Assembly (NCBI GenBank): GCA_016647705.1
Contig: CM028334.1
Span: 9,395,546-9,459,545 of the forward strand
Direction: 5' to 3'
Source: Eucommia ulmoides
Taxonomy: Eukaryota; Streptophyta; Magnoliopsida; Garryales; Eucommiaceae
Length of the DNA: 64,000 nucleotides
The notes under the pieces were generated by a model that saw only the letters and a program-made list of their open reading frames with translations, had not been told where the DNA came from and did no database searches. Positions 1 to 11,312 of the stretch are shown here, piece after piece. The stretch's first letter is position 1. Each line of letters starts with the position of its first letter. The position numbers and the translations under genes are program-made.

Positions 1-700
1 ACCAACCTATAAAAAATATGAAAATTTTTCCAAAGGTCCTATAAGTGGAAAACACTACTTATGGGAACTATCCAAGGTTTTTTTTTTTTTAACTTTAGGA
101 TGGTCCTTAAAAAGTGATGATTTTCACTTATGGGACCTCTCAAGGGACCTCTCAACAAGAATCCCTAACAAAAATCCCTAAAAAATAAAAGAGGTTTTTT
201 ATTTTGATCCAAGAAGAAAATATTTTTATTCGGGAATTTAGAAAAAGGAGGAAAGAACCAAAAGTGCGTGAACATCTTTCACTCTTTCGGTGCGAAGTCC
301 TGCTATGTCACTAAAATAGCAGATTTTTTAAAGTCTTAAAAGTTAATTTTAAGTCCACGATTAATTTACACGTCTACCTCAACAATGACATTTTATATTA
401 ATTATTTGGTTTTTTTAATTATTGGACGGCCATGTGGTCGGTTCAAAATCTTAATTTAATTAATATTTGGGGACATATTTTGATTCAGACATCTTTGTCC
501 TAATTACACTAACTAAACTCCTCATATGTTTAATGATAATTTCTTTTTAGTAATTTCATGTTAGATTAACAAAGTTATTGTCATCATCATAGTTATTACT
601 TGTGCTATAATCTTTTACCAATAAGTGAAGTTTCTTACTCTTCAAATTTATAATTTAAAATTTTAAATCCAAATACAATTAATTTGGATTATTTAAGGGA
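1..700. other. AT-rich intergenic DNA
   Basis: I see no open frame, RNA gene or element boundary here. The stretch is AT-rich, with short homopolymer runs only. Confidence 0.6.
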
Positions 701-1023
701 AAAAATGATTTTTCCCCCTTCATATTTGGGATGAGTGTTCAATTGGTCTTCTAATATTTCGGAATTGATACATTTGGTCCCTAATTAATAAAATTGGCTT
801 CAATTTGGTTTAATTGATGATTCTGTTAGTCCAAATTGATAGGCAACCGTTAGTGTAGGGGCTTTTTGGTATTTTCAGGAAAATGATTTTTTGGCCCTTC
901 ATATTTGGGATGGGTGTTCAATTGGCCCCCAATATTTCGGGGTTGACACATTTGGTCCCTAATTAATGAAAATGGCTTCAATTTGGTCCAATTAGCAACA
1001 GTGTTAGTCGAAATTGAATGAAA
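701..1023. repeat. Two-copy degenerate tandem repeat, period about 179 bp
   Basis: Two copies of a ~145-bp block start near 701 and 879. Both share the phrases CATATTTGGGATG, TGTTCAATTGG, AATATTTCGG and CATTTGGTCCCTAATTAAT in the same order. The copies differ by scattered substitutions, so the duplication is old. No coding potential is visible. The phrase 'TTTGGTCCCTAATTAA' is typical of dispersed plant repeats, but I cannot name the family. Confidence 0.75.
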
Positions 1024-1560
1024 TAAGTCACGTGCTAAACACATTACCTTATAGTCAGGGGTACATGTGTCATTTCAAACCCAATTACTTCAGTATTCCT
1101 TGGCTTCCAATGACTCATTTGATGGGAACGAAAAAAATGAAGGTGGGAGAGAAAATATCAGAGTTGAAGAATGCAAAGGGTTAGGGTTTTCAATCAAAAT
1201 AGTTTGGGCAATTTGAACAAAGCTAGGATTTTCGATCACCCTAAGAACAAAAGAACTCGATGTATTTTGGCACTCCTTTATACAGTAAGTAATATATAAT
1301 TCTTAAATCATTTATCTTCTCGGTTTCGTTGCTTCTCTGAAATATTCTAGAATTATTCCTTTCTATTATCTAAGCAAAAAGTGCTTTGAAATTCTTAAAT
1401 AAAATTTTAATTTAGTTTTATTTTATTTTTCAGTGTTGTTTTATTTTATTCATCGTGTGATGTTATTCTACGTGTAGTTTATTTTTAATCTAGTTGTGTT
1501 ATTTTAGTGTAAGTGTATTTTTATTATTTTAATGTTGGGTTTGTGTATGAATCTAATACG
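1024..1560. other. Intergenic DNA
   Basis: AT-rich sequence with no supported gene. A short frame near 1160-1285 is followed by a GTAAGT-like donor at 1286, but I could find no continuing exon. Confidence 0.5.
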
Positions 1561-1734
1561 TTATGCATGAAATCCAAACCTGAACTTACTGAACTCTGTT
1601 TTCTAGAATTGTGTTTATGTTGTATTACGATATGCAATGAAAAAAAAAAAGAAAAAGAGATTAGCGGGGTTAGTTTTCGATTTCATGCATAACATGAGAT
1701 TTTATAATACAACATAAACACAATTCTAGAAAAC
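1561..1734. repeat. Perfect inverted repeats in non-nested order
   Basis: A 30-bp block at 1598-1627 recurs as its exact reverse complement at 1705-1734. A second 14-bp block (TTATGCATGAAATC, 1561-1574) recurs in inverted form at 1679-1692. The order is A, B, A', B' rather than A, B, B', A', so the two pairs cannot both form one simple hairpin. A purine/poly-A stretch (about 1639-1660) lies between them. This may be the scar of a local inversion-duplication. Confidence 0.85.
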
Positions 1735-1844
1735 ACGATCCTGCGCACACACACAAAAATAGAGTCCAACAAGCTCATTCTTAAAAAAATGAGAAGGGAA
1801 CCATGAAAAATCAACTTCTAATATTCTAAAGAGAAAATTATAAT

Positions 1845-2461
1845 TAGGGATGACAATTAAAATCGAATCAATGGGTAACCAAATGAAATCGAACGATCCA
1901 GTTTTTAAAACTGACTAAATGTTTTTGGTTGCGGTTTTGATTTTGAAATTAGCAACTAAAGCGATTTTGGATTTGGTTTTAGGATAGTAATCGCATGACC
2001 GAACCGTATAACTGACAATTTAGATATATTTTTATGATATATAAGCTATCATTTTTTATATATTTACTTTGGAGACCTTAATTTGTATTATTATGACCAT
2101 TATTTATCGTTATATTTTAATTATGGTTAGGAATGTTTATTGTAACAATTAATAATTTTGTGATTTGGTTTTGTTTTTTGGAATTTATATTTTATATTTT
2201 AGTTATGTTTTTGTTTATATATAAAAAAACAACGGTCTGAAGTTTTAGTTTTAATTTTGATTTTGATTTTTTATAAAATTGAAAAAATTTCAATGATTTT
2301 TGGGGTTTTGGTTTTGGTTTTGTATAAAGTTAAATTATTCGGTTTTGAAACCGTTCAAAAAACTGATAGTTTTGGTTTTGGTTTTTATTTGGTATATGTC
2401 TAATGGTTTTGATTTTGGATTTGTATGAAATTAGACCGAAACATGAGCATTGACATCCCTA
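1845..2461. mobile_element. hAT-like non-autonomous element (MITE)
   Basis: The ends are inverted repeats: TAGGGATGACAAT at the left and ATTGACATCCCTA at the right. The flanks ATTATAAT and ATTATTAC match at 6 of 8 positions, as expected of a decayed 8-bp hAT target duplication. The interior is built of GGTTTTGGTTTTG and GATTTTGATTTT runs and has no reading frame. TAGGGNTGNCAAT ends are known for hAT-type plant MITEs. The superfamily assignment is inferred from the ends. Confidence 0.65.
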
Positions 2462-2566
2462 ATTATTACAACACGATGTTACCTTATATTCACAGTTATT
2501 CATACAAAACCAAATAGAAAATGGTCCAAATGGAAAAGGAAAGAGCACTAGATATATAACATAGTG

Positions 2567-2930
2567 TTGAGTTTATCCTACATCGGATGTGGAAGGGGAT
2601 GATGGTCAGGTTATAAGTGTGAGGAAAATCCTCATCTTACGAGCTAGCTTTAGGGGTGAGACAGATCCAAGACCACCCAATACTAATTTCAAAGCTCAGG
2701 TTATAGCAACTTTAACTCAATAGTCATAAAGGAAGAAACTGGTCGAGGGTTAGCCGAACATTGTGAGGAAGCAATTGTTGGGTTTATCTCACATCGGATG
2801 TGGAAGGGGCTAATGATCAAGTTGCCTACAATCCAACAATATCCCTTTTACACATTGAGTATTTGACCAGCTAATCCTCGATCAGTCTTTCCTTTTATAG
2901 TTATTGAGTCAAAGTTGTTTTAACATGTGT
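2567..2930 (+). mobile_element. TRIM/SMART-like short repeat, copy 1
   Basis: Two direct copies of a block beginning GTTGRGTTTATC and reading CATCGGATGTGGAAGGGG start near 2568 and 2777. A further block at about 2700-2760 (ACTCAATAGTCATAAAGG) is repeated in inverted form at about 2860-2925, so the unit is partly palindromic. The same family occurs in the opposite orientation in intron 2 of the PSY gene (15242-15560). No coding sequence is visible. The TGTTGGGTTTATCCCACATC start resembles short plant LTR (TRIM) elements, but I see no 5S-like promoter of the Cassandra type. Confidence 0.7.
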
Positions 2931-3410
2931 TTTGATCCAAATGTAGGGTAGTCTTGTACTCTAATACCTGCACATTATATGGTTCTAAAACTAGTTTTGA
3001 CATTAAGAGAGAAGACACATGAAATGACGAAATTATCCCTCAATTAACGAATTCCATCCCTTTTGGACTAAATTGAAATAAAATTGCAACTTGAGGGACT
3101 AATATGTCATTTTAAAACTTCAAGATCCATTTAAAATAAAATTGGTTTGATTTCAATAATTAATTTAAAAAATACAGATATTAAATCTAAATCTGTTTCT
3201 TTTTGTATCTATTCTAAATTCCTGGTACCAAACGTGGCATAAAGAGCATAAAGTCCGTGTGATTATTTCCCAGTTATTTGTGCTTCAGTCTTGCCCGACT
3301 AGGATTCAAGGCCCAACCATGCGTATAAGCCCAATTTCCCACGCATTAATGATTCTCCGGCCCGCCATCTATTTCACTGTTAGCAGTCCAGATAAAATAA
3401 ACAGGATAAA
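2931..3410. other. Intergenic DNA
   Basis: No gene or element boundary is visible before the MITE that starts at 3414. Confidence 0.5.
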
Positions 3411-3413
3411 TAA

Positions 3414-4043
3414 GGCCCCGTTTGGTTAGTTTTCCTAACCAAACCCAACCCAAAATTTTTGTGTTTGATTTTGGGAACGCGTTTGACAAATATAAAACTC
3501 AACCCAACCCAACCTAAAAAATAGGAATTGATTCTCAAAATCCTAAAGAAATCAGAAACAAAAAAAAAATTGTTTTTTTTTGTACCCAAAAAACTCAACC
3601 CAAAGTTCTCAACTTCAGTCTTCACCTGCCGGCCGACCACCACCACCCGCCGTCGGCCACCGTCGGGCGACCATCGCTGGCCGCTGCTGCCACCGTCCGG
3701 CGACCGACCGCCGTCTCCGACCACCTCCGGCGACCTTCCGCTGCCGCCGACCACCTCCAGCGACTGTCCGCGCCACTGGTGTCCACCTCTGGCGACTGTC
3801 GCCGGCCACCTCCGCCGCCCATCCGGCCGCCGCCGCCAAACACAAAAAAAAAAAAATTCAGAAAAAAAAAAATTAGTTTTAAGATAAAATCGTTACCAAA
3901 CACATTCTGTTCTCAGTACAAAATAAAAATTGTCGTTACTAAACGCAATTCTATTTCCAAAATTCTCAACTCAACCCAATTCAACTCAACCCAACCCATT
4001 TTAGTTGGATTCAGAAAAGTGGGAACACTAACCAAATGCCACC
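3414..4043 (+). mobile_element. PIF/Harbinger (Tourist-like) MITE, family 1, copy 1
   Basis: The left end is GGCCCCGTTTGGTTAG and the right end, reversed, is GGTGGCATTTGGTTAGTG. They are flanked by TAA at 3411-3413 and TAA at 4044-4046. A 3-bp TAA/TTA duplication with GGNNNCGTTTGG ends is the signature of Tourist/Harbinger MITEs. The centre (about 3625-3840) is a GC-rich island of CGGCGAC-type repeats. The sub-terminal phrase AAAATCGTTACCAAACAC is shared with the copy at 24466-25124. Frames of about 100 codons cross the GC island in several phases and are not genes. Confidence 0.8.
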
Positions 4044-4046
4044 TAA

Positions 4047-4404
4047 GGAATTGTGTTAAAAAAAAAAAAAATATACAAAAACAAACAACAAACCAACATT
4101 AATGACCGAAGAGTTTCATTATTAGGAGTACAATTCTATCAAATTATCTCATAATTTTCCAATTAAACCAATTAATCATTACTTTCAAAATTATATTAAA
4201 GGTTAATCCCAAATTCAAATTTGGGGGAAAAAAATACGGACGATATTGCCCTTTTTCAATTTAATTATTGACATATATTTATGGAACGTATTTATAGGAT
4301 TAGGAATAATTATCAAATTAAAATTAAACTATATTTACATTCTTAAAATAACGATAATTTTTTTATATCATTTAGTTGATTTGATTATATATTTATGATC
4401 GAGT
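4047..4404. other. AT-rich intergenic DNA
   Basis: Nothing recognisable. Very AT-rich sequence leads into the tandem repeat that follows. Confidence 0.5.
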
Positions 4405-5052
4405 GATCATTGGTTTCAAAACAACATCCATTTGTACATATTTTGTTGCATGATTTAATATTTTGTTGAATTTAACACGATGATGAATTTTGTGTTGAAT
4501 TTAACACAAATATAAAAATTTAATTAAAAAAATGATGAACGTGATATCATTACTTCAAAACAATATACATTTTGAATTACCATATTGAATTGAACATAAA
4601 ATTGAAAACTATGAAATTCTAGAAGTAATATGTTGAAGTCAACATAAATTTAAAAAATACTAAAAAAAATAGCGAAAATGATATAATTTTGAAGATCTTA
4701 TTTAGATAAATCTGAATATATAATTAGATTACGAAAAAAAATACCGTACTAAACTCAACACGATGTAAAAAACTATGAAAGTTCGGAAATAGTATGTTGA
4801 ATTTAACATGAATGTAAAAAATTGATAAAAAAAAAAATAGTGAACATAATATCATTGGTTTCAAAGTAATATACATTTGAAGTACAATATTGAATTCAAT
4901 ACGAAATTGAAAAACTAAAAATTATGGAAGCATTTTGTTGAATTCAACACGAATATGAAAATTAATAAAATAAAAAAAAATGGTAAATGTTATATTATTT
5001 TGAAGGCCTTATTCGGACAAATCTAAATATATACTTGGATCACAAAAAAAAT
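4405..5052. repeat. Degenerate tandem repeat, period about 308 bp
   Basis: A block around 4539-4741 recurs at about 4848-5050 with shared phrases (ATATCATT, AATATACATTT, TATTGAATT, TTGAAG, GACAAATCT). A third, partial copy starts near 4406. Within each unit a shorter motif TGTTGAATTTAACACGA recurs several times. The array is AT-rich and non-coding. Confidence 0.7.
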
Positions 5053-5059
5053 TTGTAAA

Positions 5060-5321
5060 TTTTTTAGTATCAAGTGCCGTAGGCATAGGCCTTGTCAAAC
5101 TACTACAAATTCCCTATCAAATGCCTCTCTCTTTATTCCTTAATTGTGTTTGGTTGTGCTTGTGTGTGTGTTATTTTTATAATTATTTTTGTTGTATATT
5201 ATCAAAGTGCTCATATTTATCAAATTGATTTAATTTGCAAATTGATTTAAGTGTTTGAAATTTAATTGAGTTATTTGCCCAATACAATTCAACCCCCTCT
5301 TGGATAGTATTTAGACCAACA
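5060..5321 (+). mobile_element. Remnant of the 3' end of a copia-type LTR
   Basis: The sequence ends CAATTCAACCCCCTCTTGG followed by GACCAACA. The arrangement 'AATTCA-CCCCC-TCTTGG ... CCAACA' is the usual 3' end of several plant copia LTRs, and the LTR ending at 28292 in this window has the same layout. The left boundary is uncertain and no internal domain follows. Confidence 0.5.
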
Positions 5322-6784
5322 AAAAAGAAGAAAATGGGAGAATCGGTGTTAGAGATCCGGTGTGAAAAGAAGAAGAAGAAGAAGAAGAAGAAAAAGAAGA
5401 GGAAGGGCGTTCTGACGGGAAACCAAGTGGGTAGGTGGTGGGTGGGTGGGGGTGGGTGGGTTTAAGGGTTTATTTTATTTTAATTTTTAATTTTTAAAAA
5501 AAATAAAGGGGTGAAAAGTCATTTTAAAATGGAAAAAAAAAGGGTGGTTGGATTTGAAAAACAAAGGGGTGAAAATGTGTTTTTTTTTTTTAAAAAAGTT
5601 ATGGAAAAGAGTAGTTTTATTTTTAATCATGAAATATATAATCCAAGGGGTTGATTAATATTTTACAAATGATAGAGGAGATTTGTGGTTATGTGAGATA
5701 TGGCAAGGGAAATGTAAGTTGAAAACCCTCCAACATTCATCACCACCATGAATATTCACAGTCATCACAACCACCATCGGCCACCATAATAAACATTTAC
5801 CATCATCGCCATCACCGCCAACCAATAACTATCAAACATTTACCAACTCTGTGGCCATTGAAACAAAATCACCTTCGCAACAAATAATAAAAAATCAATA
5901 GTAAATAATCAAAACTATACAAGGAAAAATACTAAACAATAAGAAATTTTGTTTCGATGGAAATCAAAATAATAGTAAATTTAAAAAAAAAAAATTATAA
6001 TAAAAATTAATCAAAATTATACGAATTCAAAAGCAAATAATACAAAAAAATTCTTATAAAAGAAATCAAAACAATAATAATTTACAATAAAATTTGCAAC
6101 AACAAAGAAACCAAAAATAGAACAGTAAGAACATTTAACAAACACAACTGATAAATTCAAATCAATTCAATAAAGCAACAGGAAAAAAAATCACTAAGCG
6201 AACAACAACAATTCAATAACCATCAAAGAAAAACTTTCAAGATTTGGAAATCCAGATCCAAAAAACTAGATATGGAATTCTAGATATGGATAGTGGTGAT
6301 GGTGGATAGAAAGTGAGCAATGTTGTATAGATGACGAGGTGTTGGTGGTGTTCTACTCGCGTTGGTGGATGGATAGCACACAACATCTGGTTGTGGATGG
6401 ACATCATGATGATGGGTGGTGTTGGAGGTTGAGCGATAGTCGTGGTGGATCCTGTAAAGAGAAAAAAAATATTATAGATCGATGTGGCACAATTGTGGGG
6501 TTCAGTGGTAACTGTGTGATGTTTGGTGGTTGTGGTGCATTGTTTGCTATGGTCGGAGAAAGAGAGAGAGATGAATATTTTTTTTTTAAGATTTTCTTCC
6601 AAAACTCTCATTTGAAAGGGGAAAAACTTTTTAAGACCCACTCAAATAAAATATTGTTCATAAATACTATCTTTAAAAAAAAAAAACTGTATCAACTCTT
6701 ACTAGTATTTGTAAATGACAATATTACCCTTCAATATTAAATAAAATAGTCAACAATTTTTTTTTTAATTTCACTTTCACACAT
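5322..6784. other. Intergenic DNA with purine-rich microsatellites
   Basis: The stretch holds a (GAA)n run near 5367-5395, G-rich GGGTGGGTGGG runs near 5430-5460, and CAC/ACC-rich sequence at 5730-5830. Frames near 6237-6740 occur on both strands across low-complexity sequence, lack recognisable motifs, and are not called. Confidence 0.5.
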
Positions 6785-6841
6785 TCTCTCTCTCTCTCTC
6801 TCTCTCTTTCTCACACACATACACACACACACACACACACA
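6785..6841. repeat. (CT)n and (CA)n microsatellite
   Basis: A CT run (about 6785-6806) is followed closely by a CA run (about 6821-6841). Confidence 0.95.
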
Positions 6842-7489
6842 ATGTCACAGACTCACAGCTATATGATCGCTTATCGCTTGTTCTGACGCTACCGCCGCCA
6901 CTCGTGACCATCGCCGTTGCTACTTCTAATGCTAGCGTTGAGTTTTTCCACCACCATTGCTTCAATTCATCTACCTTTCGTCGTCTCCATCAATTCCACT
7001 TTTATCGTCACCTGCTGGCATTTCATTGTCTCCTTCATCAACCAGATCTTGGTTAGATCTTGAGTTCTCCTCACTACCACCACTCTCTTTCACCACCACC
7101 GCCCATCATTCGTCAACAATTACTCCGATTGCCTCTATCCTTCATTTCCATCTCATGTTCTGTTCGTTTTCTACCTTTGGTTGTTACCTCTAATTCACTC
7201 GTCATCTTAGTTCCTACCCGAATCCATTTTTGGATTTCTCTCTCTCTCTCTCTCTGCATTGGTACTACTATTTGATTGTTTTAGGTTTTGCCTCATGCAG
7301 GTTATGAGATTCCATTGATTGTTTTTGGTTTTGCTTCATCCTTCATGGAGGTTTTGCCCAAATCTATTTATTTTTTCATTTGAGTTCTCCAATTTTTGTT
7401 ATAATGTGTAAGGTAAAGGCTTGTCTATCACTTTGTTGATGGTTCGGCTTCTGATTGCTTTCATTTGGAACTTAAGTTTTAGAGTTTTA
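6842..7489. other. Intergenic DNA, CT-rich on the + strand
   Basis: Pyrimidine-rich sequence (TCACCACC and TCTCTC runs), with a short repeated phrase GTTTTGCCTCATGCAGG / GTTTTGCTTCATCC near 7287-7345. No gene could be supported. Confidence 0.5.
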
Positions 7490-7523
7490 GGTTGCTTTTG
7501 GGTACAGGATTTGACAAATCTAA

Positions 7524-8544
7524 GGTTGCGTTTGGGTAAGGGATTTGACAAATCTAAGAGATTTGTGAAATGAGGGGGATTTTGAAATCCGTTCATTTCA
7601 TAAATCTCTTATTTGGATAATAGTTTGAGTCGAAGCATTTGAACATGTAATTTCAACAAATTATAGGAATAAAATAGAATAGAATAAAATTTATGGGAAC
7701 AAAAACAGAAACCCACATACCAAACCCAAATCCAAGAACAAATTGAAGAACAAATTCAACCAAATCGAAGAACAAATTCAAGAAAAACCCTAATCTGCAA
7801 ACACAATCTTCACAAATTGACGTTCGATTTCGATTTCGAAGACGAAATCGTCGTTCAATTTCGACCTTCACAAACCCTAATCTGCCTTGACCTTCACAAA
7901 CCCTAATCTGCTTCGATTTCGATTTCGTAATCGTCGTTCGATTTCGATTTCGAAGTCAAAATAGTTTTTGCAATCAATTTCGATTTCGAAGACGAAATTG
8001 TTGTCGAAATCGTCTTCGAAGGCCCTAAACGACAATGAGTTCGGACGACGACCAACTTCCGAAGCAGAAGATTACGACGGATGATGGCCCTAGACGACGT
8101 TCGGACGATGGCCAACCTTCGATGCAGAAGACGACAACGGACGACGGCCCTAGACGACGTTCGGATGACGGCCAACCTCCGAAGTAGAAGATAACGATGG
8201 AGGACGGCCTTAGACGACGTTCGGATGATGGCCAACCTCCGAATCGACCTTTATATGCGAAGAGGAAGAGCAAAGATGGAAGAATGGCGACGAAGATGAA
8301 GAATGAATCGACGGGCGATTGGAGAAGAGCGATGGAGTACATGTTCAGCAAGAGGAAAGATTTCACAAATTACACCTCTCCCAAAAATATTTTGAAATCC
8401 TTCATTTTTACCCCCCAAAGAATTTGACAAATCCTCTTTTTTCAAATCCTTCCACTCTCCAAACAAGGGATTTGTCAAAAGAGAATTTACAATTCCTCTA
8501 CCTAAATGAAATCCCTCCTAGAATTCCCTTACCCAAACGCAACC
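7524..8544 (+). mobile_element. PIF/Harbinger-like MITE, family 2, copy 1
   Basis: The left end GGTTGCGTTTGGGTAAGG and right end CTTACCCAAACGCAACC are near-perfect inverted repeats, flanked by TAA at 7521-7523 and 8545-8547. Sub-terminal sequence is rich in GATTTCAAAATC-type inverted motifs. The interior holds GATTTCGATTTCGAAGACG motifs and a 60-bp tandem repeat. No transposase is present, so movement would need an autonomous Harbinger elsewhere. Confidence 0.8.
8039..8250. repeat. 60-bp tandem repeat, about 3.5 copies
   Basis: Units start at 8039, 8099, 8159 and 8219, each with GTTCGGAYGAYG followed by CCAAC and GCCYTAGACGAC. The exact 60-bp period keeps frames open across the array on both strands, which explains the apparent peptide repeats. 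It lies inside the MITE 7524-8544. Confidence 0.95.
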
Positions 8545-8720
8545 TAAGGGATTTGTAAATGATAGGATTTCAAAATCTTGAATTTTGAAATCCCATCGTT
8601 TACAAATTCTTTGTTTGGATAACTATTTTAGACGAAGAACTTGATCGTGTAATTTTATAGTTCCATTGTTTGGATAAGTAAAATATTTGTACATGTAATT
8701 TAGAAATTAGTGAATTTCAA

Positions 8721-10067
8721 GGGGCTATTGTGTATTTTCTTTTAATGTTTTTCCTAAGACCTCTCTCTCCGATTTTTCATTTTCTTCATTTCTTCTTTTC
8801 TTTCTCTACAATTTCAGGACCATCACTGCCACCTTCAACCCACCGTCGTCACCATCATCCAGATCCGATTGAGTTAAACTTAGATCTGGCCAAAATAAAA
8901 CTCACATTTGGCCATATCAAACTCAGATCTAGCCGAATCAACGACGACAGCTACTGCAACAGATCGAAGCGATGGTGGAGATGGCGCAATAGTGGTGGAT
9001 AAGGAAGACGACGCATCAGTGGTAGATAACATCGAAACGTGATGACGATGGCGCAATAGTGGTGGATGAGAAAGATGGCACAACAATGGTGGATGAGATC
9101 GAAACACAATGTCTCGAAGATGATATGGCGATGGTGACGGAACATAAGAAAGAGGGACTCGGCGCTAGGCTAGAGGAGTGGACGGCGATAGGGATGGAGA
9201 CGATGAACTGATGAAAAAGAAAGACCAATGACGATAGATGACTGCGACAAGAAGGCAGAAAAAAACAGTCCAAGCTAGAAATCCCTCTTTTGTTGTATTT
9301 ATAAATGACACCTAAAATAAAAGGATTTAGAAATCCTCCTTTATCCTATTTTTTTTAGATCCAAGGGATTTTACAAAGTTTTTTTATTTTTATTTTGTTT
9401 TATTATTATTTAGGTCTTTTTTCAGTTTTCTCTCTCTTTATTTAACTTGTTTTTTAAAAATGTTATTTTTAAAACCCTTTTGAAAACATTCTTTGAGAAA
9501 AGTCCTTTTTAAAAAAATAAAAAAACGAATGGACATTTATACCCCTATAAATAAATACCCAACCCATCCACTCATTTTCATCAAATACTCTTCTTTCTCA
9601 AACACTCCTATCTCGCCAAGGCCGCCGTAGTCACATGACTCACATAAATTCGGCAGATATGAGGAGTGGGACGATGAATGGACAAAGCTCAATGGTATCG
9701 ATGTCGCCGTGTCTGTTGCAAGTCTGGTCACCATGTGCGAAGACAATGAATGGCCCATCGCTGTCGTGCTCTGATTTGCAAAGATGATGACCAGACGCTT
9801 TGCCTCCGTGCTCCGATTTGTGAAGAAGATGAACGGCGGTGGTCGATCGACGATGAAACGACGGTGAGATTTTTCAGATCTGAAAATTTTCAAATTATGT
9901 GAATATTTTTAGTTCTGTGATTTGTGTGAGATTTTTGTTATATGTGAATGTTTAGATTATAGTGAATGTGCTTAGTGTTCACATTCAAGATTTATGAATG
10001 TTCATGTAAATTTTTATTGATTTATGTAGAGTTTTTATAATTCCTGTGAATTTTTTTTTGGTCTATG
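8721..10067. other. Intergenic DNA with GATGG-rich repeats
   Basis: Repeats of GATGGCGCAATAGTGGTGG (about 8970-9065) and related GATGG phrases keep several short frames open. A stretch at 9300-9380 (GGATTTAGAAATCCTCC) resembles MITE family 2 sub-terminal sequence and may be the remains of its outer copy. A frame on the minus strand at 9537-9893 has no recognisable domain. No gene is called. Confidence 0.45.
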
Positions 10068-11312
10068 AATATTCATATGAACGTATTTTTCTATGTAAAT
10101 GTTCATGCAGTGTGTTCATGGAATTTTTGTTCAAGCAGTAGAGTTTTTTGTTGATTTGGGTTTTGGTCTATGAATATTTATATGAATGCATTTTTCTATC
10201 TGAATGTTTAGGCCTCGTTTTGTTAGTGTTTCCAACTCAGCTCAACCCAACTCAAAAAATTTAGGAATGATTTTCGGGAGCGCATTTGATAACACAAAAC
10301 TCAACCGAACCCAATCCAAAAAATGAGGATGGATTCTCAAAATTCTAAGAAAATGAGAAACAAAAAAACTTTTTTTTTTTTTTTTTTTTTTTTTTGTGCC
10401 CAAAAAACTCAACCAAACTTAAGGGACACGCAGGGTATTTTTTGAAATGTTAATAAGATCCACGATAGACTTCTACTGAGCTTACTCTTTTTTTTTTTTC
10501 TTCCGTTCGTCTCTCTGCTCTTCTGTTCGCCTTCCTCCTTCGTCTTTTCTCTGCTCATCTTCTCTCTACTTGCCTTCATCGCAGATCGTCTTCGTTGCTC
10601 GAAGCTCTCCATCGTCGTTACCGAAGTTCCTCCTCCTCGCCATGCCTTACCGAGCTTTCTGTCAAAGCTCACCGTCGTTAGGGTTTCGATTTCGTTCGTT
10701 ACTAAAATCCAACAGGTTTGGTTGCTTGTTCATTCTCAAAATCGATTTCGTTTTTATTGTTCGTTCACGAAATCGAAATCGTTGTTCGTTCTTCATTCAT
10801 GAAATCGAAATCGAAATGGTTTTCGTTGCTCCTTTTGTTCATGATTAGGGTTTCGATTTGGTTACTGATTTTGGTTCTTGATTTTGGTTTGGTTACTGAT
10901 TTTGATTTCAATTTCGTTCATGAAATCGATTGTTCATTCAAGATTCTGAGTTAGTGATTTTGCTTACTGATTTTGGTTCTTGGTTACTAATCTTGGTTAG
11001 TGATTTTGGTTCGATTTGGTTACTGATTTTGGTTCGTTCGTTCATGAAATCGATTGTTTGTTCATGAAATCGAAATCCAAAAAAAAAATTAAAAAAAATA
11101 AATAAAAACTATTGTAAGAAAATAATTCTAGGGTGATATTGTTACCAAACGCGATTCTGTTCTCAGCACAAAAAAAAAATTATCGTTATCAAACGCAATT
11201 CTGTTCTTAATAGGAAATAGAATTCTCAACCCAACTCATTCCAGTTGGGTTGAGAAAAGTGAGAACACTAACCAAACACCACCTTAGGCAATGTGTTCAT
11301 GGAATTTTTGTT
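10068..11312. repeat. Two-copy ~100-bp host repeat, second copy split by a MITE
   Basis: A block TGAATATTCATATGAACG ... GTGTTCATGGAATTTTTG (about 10068-10132) is repeated at about 10171-10210 and continues at 11287 after the MITE. The first copy preserves the unoccupied target, with a single 3-bp site where the second copy carries TTA on both sides of the insertion. Confidence 0.8.
10211..11283 (+). mobile_element. PIF/Harbinger-like MITE, family 1, copy 2
   Basis: The left end is GGCCTCGTTTTGTTAGTG and the right end, reversed, is GGTGGTGTTTGGTTAGTG. TTA is duplicated at 10208-10210 and 11284-11286. Sub-terminal CTCAACCCAACTC and TTACCAAACGCGATTCTG match copy 1. The interior carries a long T run (about 10369-10395) and many GAAATCGAAATCG / GATTTTGGTT repeats instead of the GC island of copy 1. 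Frames inside it (10409-10954) are low complexity and not genes. Confidence 0.82.

Larger units (their letters stand above)
7490..8720. mobile_element. Older Harbinger-like MITE (family 2), interrupted by a younger copy of the same family
   Basis: GGTTGCTTTTGGGTACAGG at 7490, preceded by TTA, is followed by GATTTGACAAATC. The sequence is then broken at TAA by the complete copy 7524-8544 and resumes at 8548 with GGGATTTGTAAATGATAGG. The resumed part matches the family's sub-terminal region (GAAATCCC, TTTACAAATTCTT, TTTGGATAA). The right end is not clearly preserved, so the end coordinate is approximate. Confidence 0.55.

Noticed and set aside
2567-2930. Cassandra-type TRIM with 5S rRNA promoter
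   Set aside because: The start resembles CCACATCG-type TRIMs, but I could not find a 5S-like internal promoter block.
7903-8366. Repeat-protein-like minus-strand frames
   Set aside because: An exact 60-bp tandem repeat inside a MITE keeps frames open in more than one phase.
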